Below, piece by piece: positions 1 to 10,702 of a DNA stretch of 64,000 nucleotides. Under the pieces are notes generated by a model. The model was given only the letters and a program-made list of their open reading frames with translations, was not told the origin of the DNA and did not search any database. Positions within the stretch are counted from its first letter, which is position 1. Each line of letters begins with the position of its first letter. Source of the stretch: Diplonema japonicum. Taxonomy: Eukaryota > Euglenozoa > Diplonemea > Diplonemida > Diplonemidae. The position numbers and the translations under genes were made by a program. The stretch covers positions 648,001-712,000 of the forward strand of contig OZ025661.1 in NCBI GenBank assembly GCA_964019335.1, read 5' to 3'.

Positions 1-1
1 G

Positions 2-3000
2 GCTGCCATTGTTGCTGTGGCGGCTGTGCGACCGGACGAGACCTTCGCTGGGTACGGGTTCTCCGACAACGGTGCCCCTCGTGTGACTGCCGTCCCCGCC
101 TCTGTCGCCCCCCAGTCCGTTGTCTCTGTTGACGTGAACCTCCCCGGGGCCTACGAGGCCTTCTGGGCTGACGACGCGCTTGTACGCAACGTAACCAGCG
201 AGTTCCTTGCTAGGGTGACGCAGATCACAGGCAGCACGGCGGTCGCTCCCCCAACAGGCAACACCGGTGGCTCCACTGCTGCTGATGGTGGCGATGGCGG
301 TGCCACTGCCGATGGTGGCGATGGCGGTGCCACTGGCGACGGAACGACTACCGGAGGGGATGGCACCACAGGCGGGGACGGGGCGGCAACAGGCGACTCG
401 AGCAGCAGGGAGGCACGTGCCTTGAACTACGGCGACGGAAACACCGCTGGGGACGGCACCACCGCTGGAGACGGGACAACGACAGCTGATGGCGGTGACA
501 CTGCCGCAGGTGGGGACGGTGATGCGACTGGCGGCGACGGTGGCGATGGAACAGCAGCTGCTTCACCTACGTCGACAGGAACGTTCACAGGCCTGCAAAC
601 GAGCATCAGCAGCGTCTGCGCATGGCGAGCGGACGGGGTGTACAACGCGACGACCTGCACGAGGGGGAACGCCCTCTCCACGAAGCTCGTCCCTCCCTCC
701 AGTTCAAACCTTCGCACGGGAGTGGTTCTGCAGCAAGGTGCAGGGAGGGCCCACATGCAGATCACTGTGACAGGGGTCACCCCTGCAAGCGTGCAGGCGG
801 CTGTGGCGGCTGTGATGGCGAACTTCGACGAAACGGCACCCCTCGGTAGCCTTTCCGTCGTTCCCGGGAGTCTGTCCTTGGTGCAGGCGGCAGCGGCGGT
901 GCACACGACCGCAATCGGGGTAACGGTGGGCGGGGACCTCGCGGCCCTCCTTGCGAACAACACGATCCTGGCCTCTGTCTATGATGGTTTCTGGAACACT
1001 GCGAACGCCACCTTCGTAAACCTCGGCCTGCATAACAACCTCACAGCACCGACAACGACGGCAGCGAGGCCTGCGACCTCAGCAGGCAACGGTGGCGACG
1101 GGGCAGCTGGTGATACAACTGGTGATGCAGCTGGTGGTGATGGGAACGGTGACGCAGCTGCTGGGGACGGAACCACGGGTGACGCAAGCAGAAGAGGTGC
1201 GCGTGTCTCGAACTATGGCGACGGGGCCACTGCTGGGAACGGGGCCACGACAGGCGGAGACGGGGCGGCCACTGGCGACGGTGCAACCGGCGGGGACGGA
1301 GCCGCCGCTGGGGACGGTGCAGCCGGTGGGGATGGAACCACGACTGGTGGCGACGGTGCGACCAGCGGCGGTGCTGCAACGAGTAACAACAACAACGTGC
1401 CCGTTTACACCATCTTCGTGAACAAGCTGTGCACTGTGGACGCGAGCGGGGCAGTTCCGAGGACCGCGTGCGAGAACAGGGCGCAGGTGTTGCGGAGGCT
1501 GGGGAGGTCTGTGGAGCCTGGTGCCGTGACGACGACGCGGTCAGGTCTCACCCCTGGGTCCGTTTACGTGGAGTTCGTGCTGCAGTACGACAGCTCTTCC
1601 TACTCGGCACCTGCTGGGACGGACCCCCTTGGTGATGCGTTTGCGAACGGGTTCCCTGCGGCAGGGGCTGTGTTGGCCCCTTCGTACACGGTGGTAGACG
1701 AGGCTGCAGTGACGGAGACGACAGCCACAAACGCCCGTGATGCTTCGGTTCTGCAGGCTGACGGTGCTGGCGGCGACGGTGCAACTGCTGGCGGTGACGG
1801 CACAACAACTGGCGGTGACGGTACAGCAACTGGCGGCGACGGTACGGCTGCAGGTGGTGACGGCGCGGTAACTGGTGGCGACGGAGCAACTGGAGGTGAC
1901 GGAGCAACTGGTGGTGACGGCGGCGGCGGTGGCGGTCTCGACAGGGGTTGGACCAGAGGCTTCATCGACGGTATGGGTTGCCTCGGCCAGAAGAACTGCA
2001 AGCGCACAAACTTCCCGTACTTCGTGTGGGCGAAGTTCGAGAAGGGCAACAGAAGGCAACGCGGGGGCCACCTGTACTTCGAGTGGAGGGGGTCGAAGGG
2101 AGAGACCATCGCAGGGCTCATCGCAGCCTGGATGGGCCTCCTATTCTTCCTAATGGCGATGGGGTTCCTCCTAAAGAAGAAAGTGCAAAAGTCCCCAGTG
2201 AAACCCTTCGCCCCCGGAAGCCCGTTGGAAGAACTGGACTCGATCTCGCCGATCCCTCTACGCCTGCGATGGGGGGAGGTTATCATGTCATTGTGGCTGA
2301 TCGGGTGGTGCCTGCTGTGCTTCGTCTACGTGTGGAACCATTCGGAGATCAACAACACTGTCGGTGACGTACCAAGAGGGATCGGGGCCGTGGTGGTGGG
2401 GCTGCTGTGCGTGCAACTGTTCCCCGTGTCGAGGAACAGCCTGCTCCTGTGGGTGTTTGGAATCCCGTTTGAACGCGCCCTCGTCTTCCACAGGAAAATC
2501 GGAGGCTGGATCTGGCTCCTGACGGCCGCACACGGGTTCGGGATGTGGGTAGCACACTACCGTTACTGGCTTCTAGGCGAATACCGAGGAAACGGGGTGT
2601 ACGTGAACGGGGCAGGACACACCAGAGCAGCACGCCTTGCAGCAGAGCGTCTGGTGGCATGGGAGATTGGCTGGCCGCACGGACCTCCCCTTGCAGGGCT
2701 TATCTCTTGGATCGCGATGACATTGATGGCGGTAACCTCTTTGCGCTGGGTGAGGAGAAACCACTGGTACGTGTTCACGGTGACCCACAGCTTGTACGCG
2801 GTGGTGTTCCCCCTCGCATGGGTGCACTACCCGTCGCTCATGATCTTCATGGTGATCCCGCTCTTCTTATACCTTGTTGACGTGTTTGGTCGCCATGCTA
2901 CTGCGTTCTGCTCTGCGACGCGTTTGGTTGCGGTGGACACCCGACCGGGGGTGACGAAGCTCACCATTTCGAAGAAGAACTTCACGTTCGAGCCGCTGCA

Positions 3001-3757
3001 GTACGTGCTGGTGAAGCTGTCGTTCGAAGGAACCGGTTTGCAAGGAGCTGCCTGTGCGAACCAATGGCATCCTTTCTCCATCGCGAGCAGGTGTTTCAAG
3101 AAAGACGGCAGCGCTGAGTTCTCGCTCTTCGTGAAGGATATGAGCCAGCAAAAAACAAGCTGTAACCTCTCAAGCTTCTCTCATCTTGTAACGAACGCAA
3201 ACCCGAACTGGGGGGTTCAGATCCAAGGACCCTTCGGATCGCCCTCCCTTCCCTTCCTGACAGGCGGGTACGACCGCATTGTACTATGCACTGGAGGGGT
3301 GGGTATCACCCCTGCACTTGCTCTTGTTGACCATGCTTTACATGAGGGATGCAGAGCAACAGAACCCGTTCAGGAAGGAGAGGACAGGTGTGTGGTTATG
3401 ATGGCTTGGTCAGGCAGGGGTGACGAAGGGTTCGCACCATTCGCAAAAGAACTTGCTGGTCTGCACAAAGCGTCCTCGACAAAGAGCACTGGTGCAAGAA
3501 TCCAATGGGAACTTCACAACACTGAAAAACAGACGACGAAGCAGTACCTTGAAGTGCAGCAGTCTGATGACGGGGAAGACCCTGTGTACGAGCTTCCTGT
3601 TAAGGCTGGCCGACCCGACTGGGAAAAACTCCTCGCGGAATGTGTTGGGATGAAGACTGCTGTGTTTGCCTGCGGACCTGCCGCGCTTGTCGATGATGTG
3701 GAAAACGCAGCCTTCTCCCGCAACTTCGATTTCCACAAAGAGGTCTTCATGTTCTAA
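2..3757 (+). CDS. Ferric reductase / NADPH oxidase-like membrane flavocytochrome with Gly-Asp-rich ectodomain (5' partial)
   Basis: The frame is open to the left edge, so the start is missing; the first ATG or GTG seen here is not the real start. The N-terminal ~640 residues hold related non-membrane modules (each containing a VQAAVAAV-like or similar segment) joined by three long linkers of GGDG/ATGGDG units at about 280-560, 1085-1380 and 1755-1935. A first membrane segment lies near 2100-2165. A ferric-reductase transmembrane domain at about 2290-2880 has spaced histidines in TAAHGFGMW and TVTHSLYA suited to haem binding. The cytoplasmic part has the FAD motif WHPFSIAS (~3065), the NAD(P)H motif GGVGITP (~3292) and a terminal CGPAAL (~3670), ending in a hydrophobic aromatic tail as in NOX/FRE proteins. 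It should move electrons from NAD(P)H through FAD and haem across a membrane to oxygen or a metal. No EF-hands are visible in this part. Confidence 0.88.
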   Translation, partial: AAIVAVAAVRPDETFAGYGFSDNGAPRVTAVPASVAPQSVVSVDVNLPGAYEAFWADDALVRNVTSEFLARVTQITGSTAVAPPTGNTGGSTAADGGDGGATADGGDGGATGDGTTTGGDGTTGGDGAATGDSSSREARALNYGDGNTAGDGTTAGDGTTTADGGDTAAGGDGDATGGDGGDGTAAASPTSTGTFTGLQTSISSVCAWRADGVYNATTCTRGNALSTKLVPPSSSNLRTGVVLQQGAGRAHMQITVTGVTPASVQAAVAAVMANFDETAPLGSLSVVPGSLSLVQAAAAVHTTAIGVTVGGDLAALLANNTILASVYDGFWNTANATFVNLGLHNNLTAPTTTAARPATSAGNGGDGAAGDTTGDAAGGDGNGDAAAGDGTTGDASRRGARVSNYGDGATAGNGATTGGDGAATGDGATGGDGAAAGDGAAGGDGTTTGGDGATSGGAATSNNNNVPVYTIFVNKLCTVDASGAVPRTACENRAQVLRRLGRSVEPGAVTTTRSGLTPGSVYVEFVLQYDSSSYSAPAGTDPLGDAFANGFPAAGAVLAPSYTVVDEAAVTETTATNARDASVLQADGAGGDGATAGGDGTTTGGDGTATGGDGTAAGGDGAVTGGDGATGGDGATGGDGGGGGGLDRGWTRGFIDGMGCLGQKNCKRTNFPYFVWAKFEKGNRRQRGGHLYFEWRGSKGETIAGLIAAWMGLLFFLMAMGFLLKKKVQKSPVKPFAPGSPLEELDSISPIPLRLRWGEVIMSLWLIGWCLLCFVYVWNHSEINNTVGDVPRGIGAVVVGLLCVQLFPVSRNSLLLWVFGIPFERALVFHRKIGGWIWLLTAAHGFGMWVAHYRYWLLGEYRGNGVYVNGAGHTRAARLAAERLVAWEIGWPHGPPLAGLISWIAMTLMAVTSLRWVRRNHWYVFTVTHSLYAVVFPLAWVHYPSLMIFMVIPLFLYLVDVFGRHATAFCSATRLVAVDTRPGVTKLTISKKNFTFEPLQYVLVKLSFEGTGLQGAACANQWHPFSIASRCFKKDGSAEFSLFVKDMSQQKTSCNLSSFSHLVTNANPNWGVQIQGPFGSPSLPFLTGGYDRIVLCTGGVGITPALALVDHALHEGCRATEPVQEGEDRCVVMMAWSGRGDEGFAPFAKELAGLHKASSTKSTGARIQWELHNTEKQTTKQYLEVQQSDDGEDPVYELPVKAGRPDWEKLLAECVGMKTAVFACGPAALVDDVENAAFSRNFDFHKEVFMF

Positions 3758-4772
3758 GAAGAAAAAAAAAAAACTTTTTATATTCGATTCCTCTCTATTT
3801 TTTTTTTTTTTTTTTCCCTTTCTTATTTTTTTTTTTTTTTTTCCCCTGACAACTAAAAAAAAAAAGTAAGGAAGAAGAAAGCTGTTTCTGTCTGGTTTTC
3901 TTATTATTTTTTTTCTTTGTTGTTGTTGGGGGAAAGAAAAAAAAATTTTTTGTTTCAAGAAAGAAAGAAAGAAAGAAAAAGGGAGGGAAATCTCGTTCCT
4001 GAATATGCTGACGTAAGGAGATGAATAAATAAAGGAGGGGGGAAAACGGAAAAAAAAAGAAAACTACAGTTCCCTCTCTACTTTTTATTTTATAATTTTT
4101 ATTTTTTAAAGCTGAAAGGCGTGTTGTTCAAGTGACAAACTGGCCTGTTGCTTTTTTTTCTTTCTTTTTTTTTCCCCGCCTCCCTTTTGCCCTCTCCGGG
4201 GTCGAAAGTCGAGGGAGAAAAAGGAAGAAGATCTACTGCTCTTTTTCTCTACCTGGCTCGGATGGCAATAAATGTGGTTTTTTTTCCTTTTTGGTTTTTT
4301 CACCCTCGTTCTTTCTTCTTCCTTTTTTTCTATTACGTCTTAACTCAGATTTTTTGTTACTCTTGAGATTTTTCTTTCTTTCTTTTAAACTTTTTATTTT
4401 TTTTATTCTTCTTATTTACTTTTTTATTATTCTTCTTCCTTTTCCTTAAAAAGTCAGTGCTTCCACTAAACTTCTAAAGAAAAATGAGAGAGAAAAAAAA
4501 AAAAAACGGGGGAGGGTGGTCCCCCCCTCCCCGTTTCCGATATACCTCTAGAATGCCTCAACAACAAAAAAAAGGCAGGGGGAAAAAAATGCGAAAAAAA
4601 AAAAAAAAGAAGAGAGCGAATTCTTTGCTCGTCAAGCTCCTTCCTTCCTCCCTCCCTCTTTCTTCTGTTTTTAATATTTTTTTTTTCTTTTTTTTTTCTC
4701 TCCACCTTTCTTTGGCGCCTCTTGGGGAAAAAAAAAGAAGGGAGGGAAAAGGGTGGAATTTTTCAATGCCTC

Positions 4773-4805
<33 letters not shown>
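3758..4805. other. Intergenic low-complexity DNA
   Basis: About 1 kb of T-, A- and C/G-homopolymer-rich DNA with no coding-like frame. It ends in 31 consecutive A residues (4776-4806) that run straight into the next start codon. Confidence 0.8.
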
Positions 4806-4808
<3 letters not shown>

Positions 4809-5548
4809 AGCACACGGATTCATTTAGAAATAGAGCTGGGAGGGCGCAGCTCCACTGTAGTGATCGAGAAAGGGAGGTCGGCCAGAGAAACTGCTGAAGA
4901 GTTTGTTGCAAGGGAAGGCTTGGGGGTGCATGTGGTGAGTATTCTGGCAGACTACATAGGTCGGCAGCAGGCGAGGTTAGTCCACGAAACACCGGCACCC
5001 GCACCTCCCCCACCACCTCCTCCTCCTCCTCCTCCTCCTCCACAACCCCAACCCGCGCGGCAAAAAATTAAAAACCCAGGTAACAGGCTGTACAACGTGG
5101 GCATGTCCAGCATAAGAAGGAAAGACGAAAAACACTCCGAAAATCTGAAGAGGATGGAAACGCAAGAGTTTGTGGCAGAAGAGGAGGCGGTGAATGCTCG
5201 TTGGAGGGCACTTGAAAAGTCGGAGACAAGCCTCCCTGCACACACCCCGCTCATCACAGAAAAAGCACGCTCTATTAAGCACAAGGTACCTCTCCACAAG
5301 CTGCCCAGGTCAGCGTCCTCCAAGAGGAAGTCCCCATTCCTCCCTACAGAGGAAGCGGAGTTCATGGAGTTCACGGGGAAGCCGCACGTTCCGTCTGCGA
5401 GGCGGACCACGATGCCGCTGGGCGAGGAGGGGGGGAACATCTTTGACATGCTGTATCAGGACGCAGATACTCGAGCGAACAAACAGTACTTCACAGAGCA
5501 AGCCACGCTGAGCAGCCTGCGTTCCTCTTCGGTGCAGAGGTATTTTTT

Positions 5549-5584
<36 letters not shown>

Positions 5585-5683
5585 AGATCCGTCCGTCCGC
5601 CTGTGCAAGTGCACCCCAGACAAGATGTGTTTCAAAGATTGTCGCGTTCAACGAGTCGGTCAAGAAGTAGCGAGCCTAGATAA
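4806..5683 (+). CDS. Uncharacterised poly-proline protein with a DRLY-like motif, one predicted intron
   Basis: The start is the ATG that closes a 31-nt A-tract. The N-terminus looks like a short alpha/beta, possibly ubiquitin-like, module (about residues 1-55). A run of ~13 prolines follows, then a charged region with HTPLITEKARSI and a later NIFDMLYQDAD. The latter resembles the repeated 'DRLYxDA' motif in many uncharacterised proteins of flagellated protists; this comparison is from memory. A GTATTTTTTC...ACCAG intron is predicted at 5540-5586, because without it the frame reads through a lysine run encoded by the A-tract. Splicing gives 276 aa ending in a Ser/Arg-rich tail at 5683; read through, it would end at 5699. 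The function is unknown. Confidence 0.6.
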
Positions 5684-5804
5684 TTTTTTTTTGTTTTAGA
5701 GTCTCCTTTTTTTTTTATTGATTCTCCCCGCCTGTTTCTAACAACCAGAAGAAAAAAAAAAAAAAGAGAAATAAAAACCAAAACACAAAAAAAAAAACCC
5801 CCCC

Positions 5805-7469
5805 ATGCCATCTAAAAGAATCGTTAAGAAGCGTCCGCGAAGCGACTCGGGCACACCGGTCCCCGCACAACCACCACCAGCAACAAGGGTCTCCGCCGCA
5901 TGCGACGTTATTCAGTTCCACACGAACAACAACGATGGTCCGGTCGGGGAGGTGAATAAAAGGATCATGAGAAATACCTTGGAGAGCATTCTGTACCCGC
6001 TGAGTGTTAAGGATTTCAAGGAAAAATACTGGAACGGGGCGAAGGCATTGGCGGTCGTGGGCGGCGGGGAGGAACGGATCCAGTTCATAAAAGAACGGTT
6101 CTTCGACAACCTCGATGTCGACTCCCTGCTCCACCGAACCCCCTCCGAGCAGATCAACGTTTGGATGACAAAGACCTCCGGCGAAAACACCTCATTCAAA
6201 ACATCTGAAGAAACTGCAAAAGAGTGCTACCAATGCGGAGCATCACTCTACTTCCGAGCTCCGGAAGAATTCGAATCAAGCTTTCTTGCATTAATCGGTG
6301 AAGGCCTAGGCATGGGCCATGCTGCATTCCACCACGATGGCGACCTCCGAGCTGAAGTCGAAACCTTCGTCTCCCACAAAGGCCACACCACATCCTGGCA
6401 TTTCGACTTTATGGAAAACATAACAATCCAATTGAAGGGGAAGAAAACATGGAAGTTGAAGAAATCCGGTGTTGCGCACCCGTACCGAGCTTGCGCTTTG
6501 CATTTTGAAAGCCCGGACTCGGCTCTTTTGGGAAATCAGACGGTTCTCGCAAAACTTCAAAACCCCGAATTCACCCCGATTTCTTCCCCCCAAGAATCCG
6601 ATTACGAGTGCGTCACCCTGTCAGCAGGGGACATTATGTACCACCCTGCTGGGATATGGCACGAAGTTTCCACTGATGAAGATTCGATTAGTGTCAACCT
6701 CTCATATATGCACAAAACATGGGGGGAGATTCTCTTAGACGCGGCAGGGCACTTGACGAGAAAACATCCTTTGTTGCTGCAGAGGTATTCATCGAAAGGG
6801 TCCGGGGGCTACGAGGGTGTACTGTCGGAGCTCCAACCGAAACTGGAACTTTTCGTCGAGGAACTGAAATCGCTGGTCCCGCAGGACATCCTCCCACGGT
6901 GCAGGGTCCACCCGACAGACTGTATTAAAAGAGAAAAAAGTTTGTTGAAATCAGTTGTGATTTCAGAAGCTGGGTCGGTGTCCTCCGGTGGGTTTTCGTT
7001 CGACCCACCTTTACAAGAATTGTCCGGGGACGTGGGATCGATTTCTGTTGTGAAGAACCCTTTAGGTGTGTTGGTGTCCATTTCACAGTGTAGTGCCTGG
7101 CAGACCCCGAAGACGCTGGTTGCTTTCTCTAAGACCGCGAAACGAACCGCGCTTTCTGCGGAAAATCGTTCAGAAGACCATTCCAGCGACTCGAGCGATC
7201 CGGAATCGTCTGACCTTGACCGTCCTGGTACTCCTGTCCCTTCTACCCCTATGGTAAAGTACACTGCGCTGCTCACTACTACTGAAGATGGTGACGCGCT
7301 TGCGAAAATTACCATCCATGCCCCCGCCACCTGCACGGTCTTGAGGAAGGTATCGCAAGAAGGCCCCTCGATGAATATCCTGAAATTCAACGAAAACGGG
7401 AAGATTGACAAGTTAGACCTTGCTGCCCTGTCTGTCTTGCTGTGGATGGGGATGGTAAGGAAGGTGTAA
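5805..7469 (+). CDS. JmjC/cupin-fold 2-oxoglutarate Fe(II) oxygenase
   Basis: A single exon of 554 aa. The N-terminus is basic (KRIVKKRPR, possibly nuclear-targeting). The cupin core shows the metal triad: TSWHFDF gives H199 and D201, and YHPAGIWHEV gives the distal H286. The segment after the HxD (NITIQLKGKKTW) is typical of the cupin_8/RoxA-like branch, which hydroxylates ribosomal proteins or other protein substrates. Helical and Ser/Asp-rich segments follow in the C-terminal third. The likely reaction is Fe(II)- and 2-oxoglutarate-dependent protein hydroxylation or demethylation; the substrate cannot be told from sequence. The start is the first ATG, following CCCCCC after an A-rich leader. 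Confidence 0.82.
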   Translation: MPSKRIVKKRPRSDSGTPVPAQPPPATRVSAACDVIQFHTNNNDGPVGEVNKRIMRNTLESILYPLSVKDFKEKYWNGAKALAVVGGGEERIQFIKERFFDNLDVDSLLHRTPSEQINVWMTKTSGENTSFKTSEETAKECYQCGASLYFRAPEEFESSFLALIGEGLGMGHAAFHHDGDLRAEVETFVSHKGHTTSWHFDFMENITIQLKGKKTWKLKKSGVAHPYRACALHFESPDSALLGNQTVLAKLQNPEFTPISSPQESDYECVTLSAGDIMYHPAGIWHEVSTDEDSISVNLSYMHKTWGEILLDAAGHLTRKHPLLLQRYSSKGSGGYEGVLSELQPKLELFVEELKSLVPQDILPRCRVHPTDCIKREKSLLKSVVISEAGSVSSGGFSFDPPLQELSGDVGSISVVKNPLGVLVSISQCSAWQTPKTLVAFSKTAKRTALSAENRSEDHSSDSSDPESSDLDRPGTPVPSTPMVKYTALLTTTEDGDALAKITIHAPATCTVLRKVSQEGPSMNILKFNENGKIDKLDLAALSVLLWMGMVRKV

Positions 7470-7968
7470 AAAAAGATTTTTTTTTATTCAGAAAAAAACA
7501 GTGGATCAAATGGGGGGGTTTTTTTGGGGATTTTTTTTTTCTTTGTCACCCCCCTCTCGCCCCCCCCAATTAAAAAGAATTATCTTTTTTTTTTGCCATT
7601 TTTAATTATCACCTCTAAAAAAAAAGGGGGGGGGGGGGGCACCCTTGTTCAAGCTAAAAAATACGTGGTTTGATGTAATATAATTATAGGCCACCGTTGG
7701 GTTTTATTAAAATTGGGGGGGGTTCTGAGTTACCATGGAGTGAGTTTAAAACTCTGCTTACAGACTTGAGGGGGTGGAATATCCCTGCTGTCCTCCAAGT
7801 TTTGGAAGGTGCGGGGGAGGGGGCTCCTCGGGGAACACTGGGTTATGGTGGGGCAATCCCCGCTTTCTTTCTTTTTTTTTTTTTTTTTTTTTTTCCCCTG
7901 GCTGGGGGGTTTCAACACAAAAAAAAAAAAAGGAAAACACACACAACCTCCCCCCAAAAAAAATAAAA
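7470..7968. other. Intergenic low-complexity DNA
   Basis: T-, G- and C-runs surround a short non-repetitive stretch (7670-7860). No gene or RNA is recognised. The segment before 7969 reads as lysine/phenylalanine runs and is treated as leader. Confidence 0.7.
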
Positions 7969-8541
7969 ATGCCTGCCCGTCGCAAGGGAGAGCCTCTTAT
8001 GCGTGACCTCCACGCCACCACTGAAGAGATCGACAGCAAGATTCCTGCTGGGAAGACAGGGCTTGACTCGGTGCAGGGCTTGAGGGAGAAGGTGGACAGG
8101 ATATCGGAACAGATCCAGATTGCGGAGAAGGACAAGGGGGACAGAGTGGGCCAGGTTGAGAAGGACATCGCTAGCCATGAACTGAAGGCGATTTCTGCCG
8201 CACTTTTGAAATACAACAAAGTACCTGTGGATGCTTTTGAGATCAAGGAGCTAAGGAAGCTTGAGAGGAGCACTGAAGAGGAGAATGCCAAAAAGAAGCA
8301 AAAGCTGGCCACGGAGGTTGCTGAGAAGGTCAACGCCCAAGTTCGTTTCAATGAGCTGCAGTTTGCCGAAAAATTTGCTGAGACACAGGCGAAGGAGGTT
8401 GCCTTCCAAGCTGAAAGGAAAACCCTTACAGAGACCATCGAGGCTCTTCGTCTCGAGATTGAATCGCAGAAGAAGCTGACCGGGGACATCGCCAAGGCAG
8501 CGGCACAGCCTCCCCCAATTCAGCAAATCACGAAGGCCTAG
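7969..8541 (+). CDS. Coiled-coil protein, divergent member of a three-gene cluster
   Basis: 190 aa, almost entirely charged and helical, with heptad spacing across most of its length. The C-terminal half aligns with the two identical genes downstream: all three have a Lys-rich KK(Q/R)K segment, a V..KV...(L/F)NELQ-like stretch, KFAE..AKE, and end with LRxEIESQKKLT. This indicates a tandem paralogue family. The N-terminal 80 residues are more divergent and there is a short Pro/Gln tail. No known domain is recognised; structural or cytoskeletal roles are possible but not shown. The start is the ATG in AAATAAAAATG; the longer frame upstream is homopolymer sequence. Confidence 0.75.
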   Translation: MPARRKGEPLMRDLHATTEEIDSKIPAGKTGLDSVQGLREKVDRISEQIQIAEKDKGDRVGQVEKDIASHELKAISAALLKYNKVPVDAFEIKELRKLERSTEEENAKKKQKLATEVAEKVNAQVRFNELQFAEKFAETQAKEVAFQAERKTLTETIEALRLEIESQKKLTGDIAKAAAQPPPIQQITKA

Positions 8542-9197
8542 AATGTGACTAGCTGGAAAAAAAAAAAAAAAAAAAAAAAAAGAGGGGAAGGGAAAAAAAA
8601 AGAAGGGCGGTAAGAGAAAAAAAAATGTGAAAAAATTTAGACTTTTTTTTTTTCATTCAAAACATTTTTTTTCTTCTCCCCCCCTTCAACACAGACTGCA
8701 AAAAAAAAAAAAAAAGCCAGAAAAAAAAAAGAAAAAGTTTTTTATCCTAATATTTGATTTCTTTTTTTTCTGGCACCCACCATTTTTTCCCCCCCTCTTT
8801 TTTTTTTTTTGAAAAAAAGAGTAAAACAACATTTTTTTCGTTTCTTTTTTAGAGGGTCTTCTTTTTTTTTTTTTATCCTAGAGTGTCCCCAGAGGTCAAA
8901 AGAAGAAGAAAAAAAAGGATAACAGGTTAACATTTTTTTGTTTTCTCTTTTTTTTTTTTGCTTTTTTTTTTCTCCTCTGCACCCCCCCATTTCTCTCTTT
9001 TTTTTCTTTACGACCCAACGTTTTTTTTTTCTTCCCTTTTCTTTTCAAAACTTCTTTCTCTCTCTCTGTTCTTTTTTTTTATCCCCCCCCAAAAAAAGAT
9101 ATTTTCCCCCTCCCACCCATTTTTTTTTACCCCCCTTTTTTTTCTTACTCCCCCAAAAAAAAAACAAAAAACCAAAAAAGATAACAAAAAAAAAAAA
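8542..9197. other. Intergenic low-complexity DNA
   Basis: Alternating A- and T-runs with C-runs; no coding signal. It ends in an A-rich leader directly joined to the next start codon. Confidence 0.8.
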
Positions 9198-9737
9198 ATG
9201 TCTCTCAAGAGGTCATCTGACGCGGCGAATGCTGAGGTTGTGGAGGTGGTGTCTGACATCTCGAAGAAAATCGATGACTTCATCTCTGCGGTGGCGGTGC
9301 TGAAGGATCTGGAGGAGAAGCCTGACCGCATCAAGGACGAGGTGGAGAATGCCGAGAGGGAGAAGCACGCAAGGATGGACGCCTTCGACAGGAAGATGGA
9401 GGAGCACGAGCTGATGACGATCCAGGAGATCCTCAGGAAGCAAAACAAGGAGTCCATCGACCTCGAGGAGTACAAGGAGCTCCAGGCCCTCCAGGTGAGG
9501 GAGGACGCCGACACCCGTGAGACCAAGAAGCGCAAGTTCGAAGCCGACGTCTCCGACAAGGTGAAGACAGAGCTTCAGCTGAAGGAGCTCCAGTACACCA
9601 AGAAGTTCGCAGAGGCCACCGCGAAGGAGGCATCCTTCACCACCGAGAAGAATATGCTCTACATGACCATCGAATCCCTCAGAGCTGAGATCGAGTCGCA
9701 GAAGAAACTCACTTCTGAGCTGGCTCTCCGCAAGTGA
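9198..9737 (+). CDS. Coiled-coil protein, copy 1 of an identical pair
   Basis: 179 aa starting MSLKRSSDAANAEVVEVV, strongly helical and charged. The CDS is nucleotide-for-nucleotide identical to 11850-12389 as far as I can read, including third codon positions, and is related to the gene at 7969 in its C-terminal half. The ATG follows an A-run. Immediate 3' flanks of the two copies differ apart from a short shared TTATCTTAT..TTCCTTTTGG stretch about 85-115 bp downstream. The function is unknown; oligomerisation through coiled coil is likely from heptads. Confidence 0.85.
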   Translation: MSLKRSSDAANAEVVEVVSDISKKIDDFISAVAVLKDLEEKPDRIKDEVENAEREKHARMDAFDRKMEEHELMTIQEILRKQNKESIDLEEYKELQALQVREDADTRETKKRKFEADVSDKVKTELQLKELQYTKKFAEATAKEASFTTEKNMLYMTIESLRAEIESQKKLTSELALRK

Positions 9738-10402
9738 GAAAAAAAATTTTTTTTCTTTTCTTTTTAGATTTAGAGGGGAAAAAAAAAAAAAAGGAACCGT
9801 AACAAAAGGGCTCTTATTTTTTATCTTATTTCCTTTTGGTTCCTTTCTTTTTTTTTTTCAAAAGATTTTTTTTTATTCCCACCCCTTTTTTTTTCTTATT
9901 TAAAAAGTTCCGTTTTATTGTTGGTGGGGAAGGAGGGGGGGTTTTTTTTTTTAAACAGAATGGTTTTATTATTTTTTTTTCCTCTTTTTTATTTTTTTTG
10001 GTATTTTTTTCTTCTTTATTTGAAGTTAAATGGTTGGAAAAAGAAAGGGGAGGTTTTTTGGAGGGGAAGAAGAGAAAAAAAAGGGGGGGGGCGTTCTTTC
10101 TCTCTTTCTTTTTCTTCTTCTTCTTCTTCTTCTTCTTTTTCTCATTCTTCTCTCCCTTCTTTTTCTTCTTCTCCTCGGAAGTTAACGTTTTCTTTCTTTT
10201 CTCCCTTTTTTTTTCTTTCTCCCTTACCCCCTTTTTTTTCCTTGCATTTTTTATAGTTGTTGCAAAGGGCTTGGGAAGGAGAACACCGGTCCACAACCCT
10301 TGCTTGGCGGCCTGTCGCCTTTGAGTTCTGTCATGTTCAGGGTTTTTATTCCTTGCTCACCACCTCGTGGTCTCAGATTTTGGGGACTTTCGGGTCTTCC
10401 CT

Positions 10403-10444
<42 letters not shown>

Positions 10445-10702
10445 TAATCCCACAGGTAAAAAACCGAAAAGCCCATTTTGAGGCGATTCCAAAAAATTCA
10501 AAAAAATGGCAGCATTTAACCATACAAAGCGTTCTTTTTATGGAGAAATGACCTGTGGAGACATTCAGGTATCAGGGTTCCCCTGAACTGGCTTTTGAAC
10601 TTATGATTTTTGACCAACACCCTTTTTGGTAAGGGGGGGAAGAGGAGTAGAAAAAAGTGCAAAATAAATAATAATAAAATGCAGTAAAAACCCCTTGTAA
10701 CA
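9738..10702. other. Intergenic: homopolymers, then unique DNA next to a piggyBac remnant
   Basis: 9738-10250 is T/A/G-rich low complexity. 10256-10400 and 10470-10700 are non-repetitive without a gene-like frame. Two TTAA sites followed by CC (10437-10440 and 10516-10519) are candidate ends of the antisense piggyBac remnant; neither matches the other end convincingly. Confidence 0.5.

Noticed and set aside
17-19. GTG at 17 as the start of the flavocytochrome gene
   Set aside because: The frame is open to the window edge and the residues before it continue the same repeat style; eukaryotic GTG starts are rare.
151-2286. Long minus-strand frames opposite the Gly-Asp repeats
   Set aside because: Repeats of GGN-GAY codons give Pro/Ser-rich antisense frames automatically; no independent domain.
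4722-4805. Longer N-termini made of lysine runs on several genes (also 11757, 13173, 30057, 36483, 58929)
   Set aside because: They are translations of A-tracts and other homopolymers upstream of a better ATG; treated as leaders.
7445-7469. GTAAGG near the end of the JmjC gene as a 5' splice site leading to another exon
   Set aside because: No acceptor with a coding-like exon follows in the low-complexity spacer, and the site differs from the other introns.
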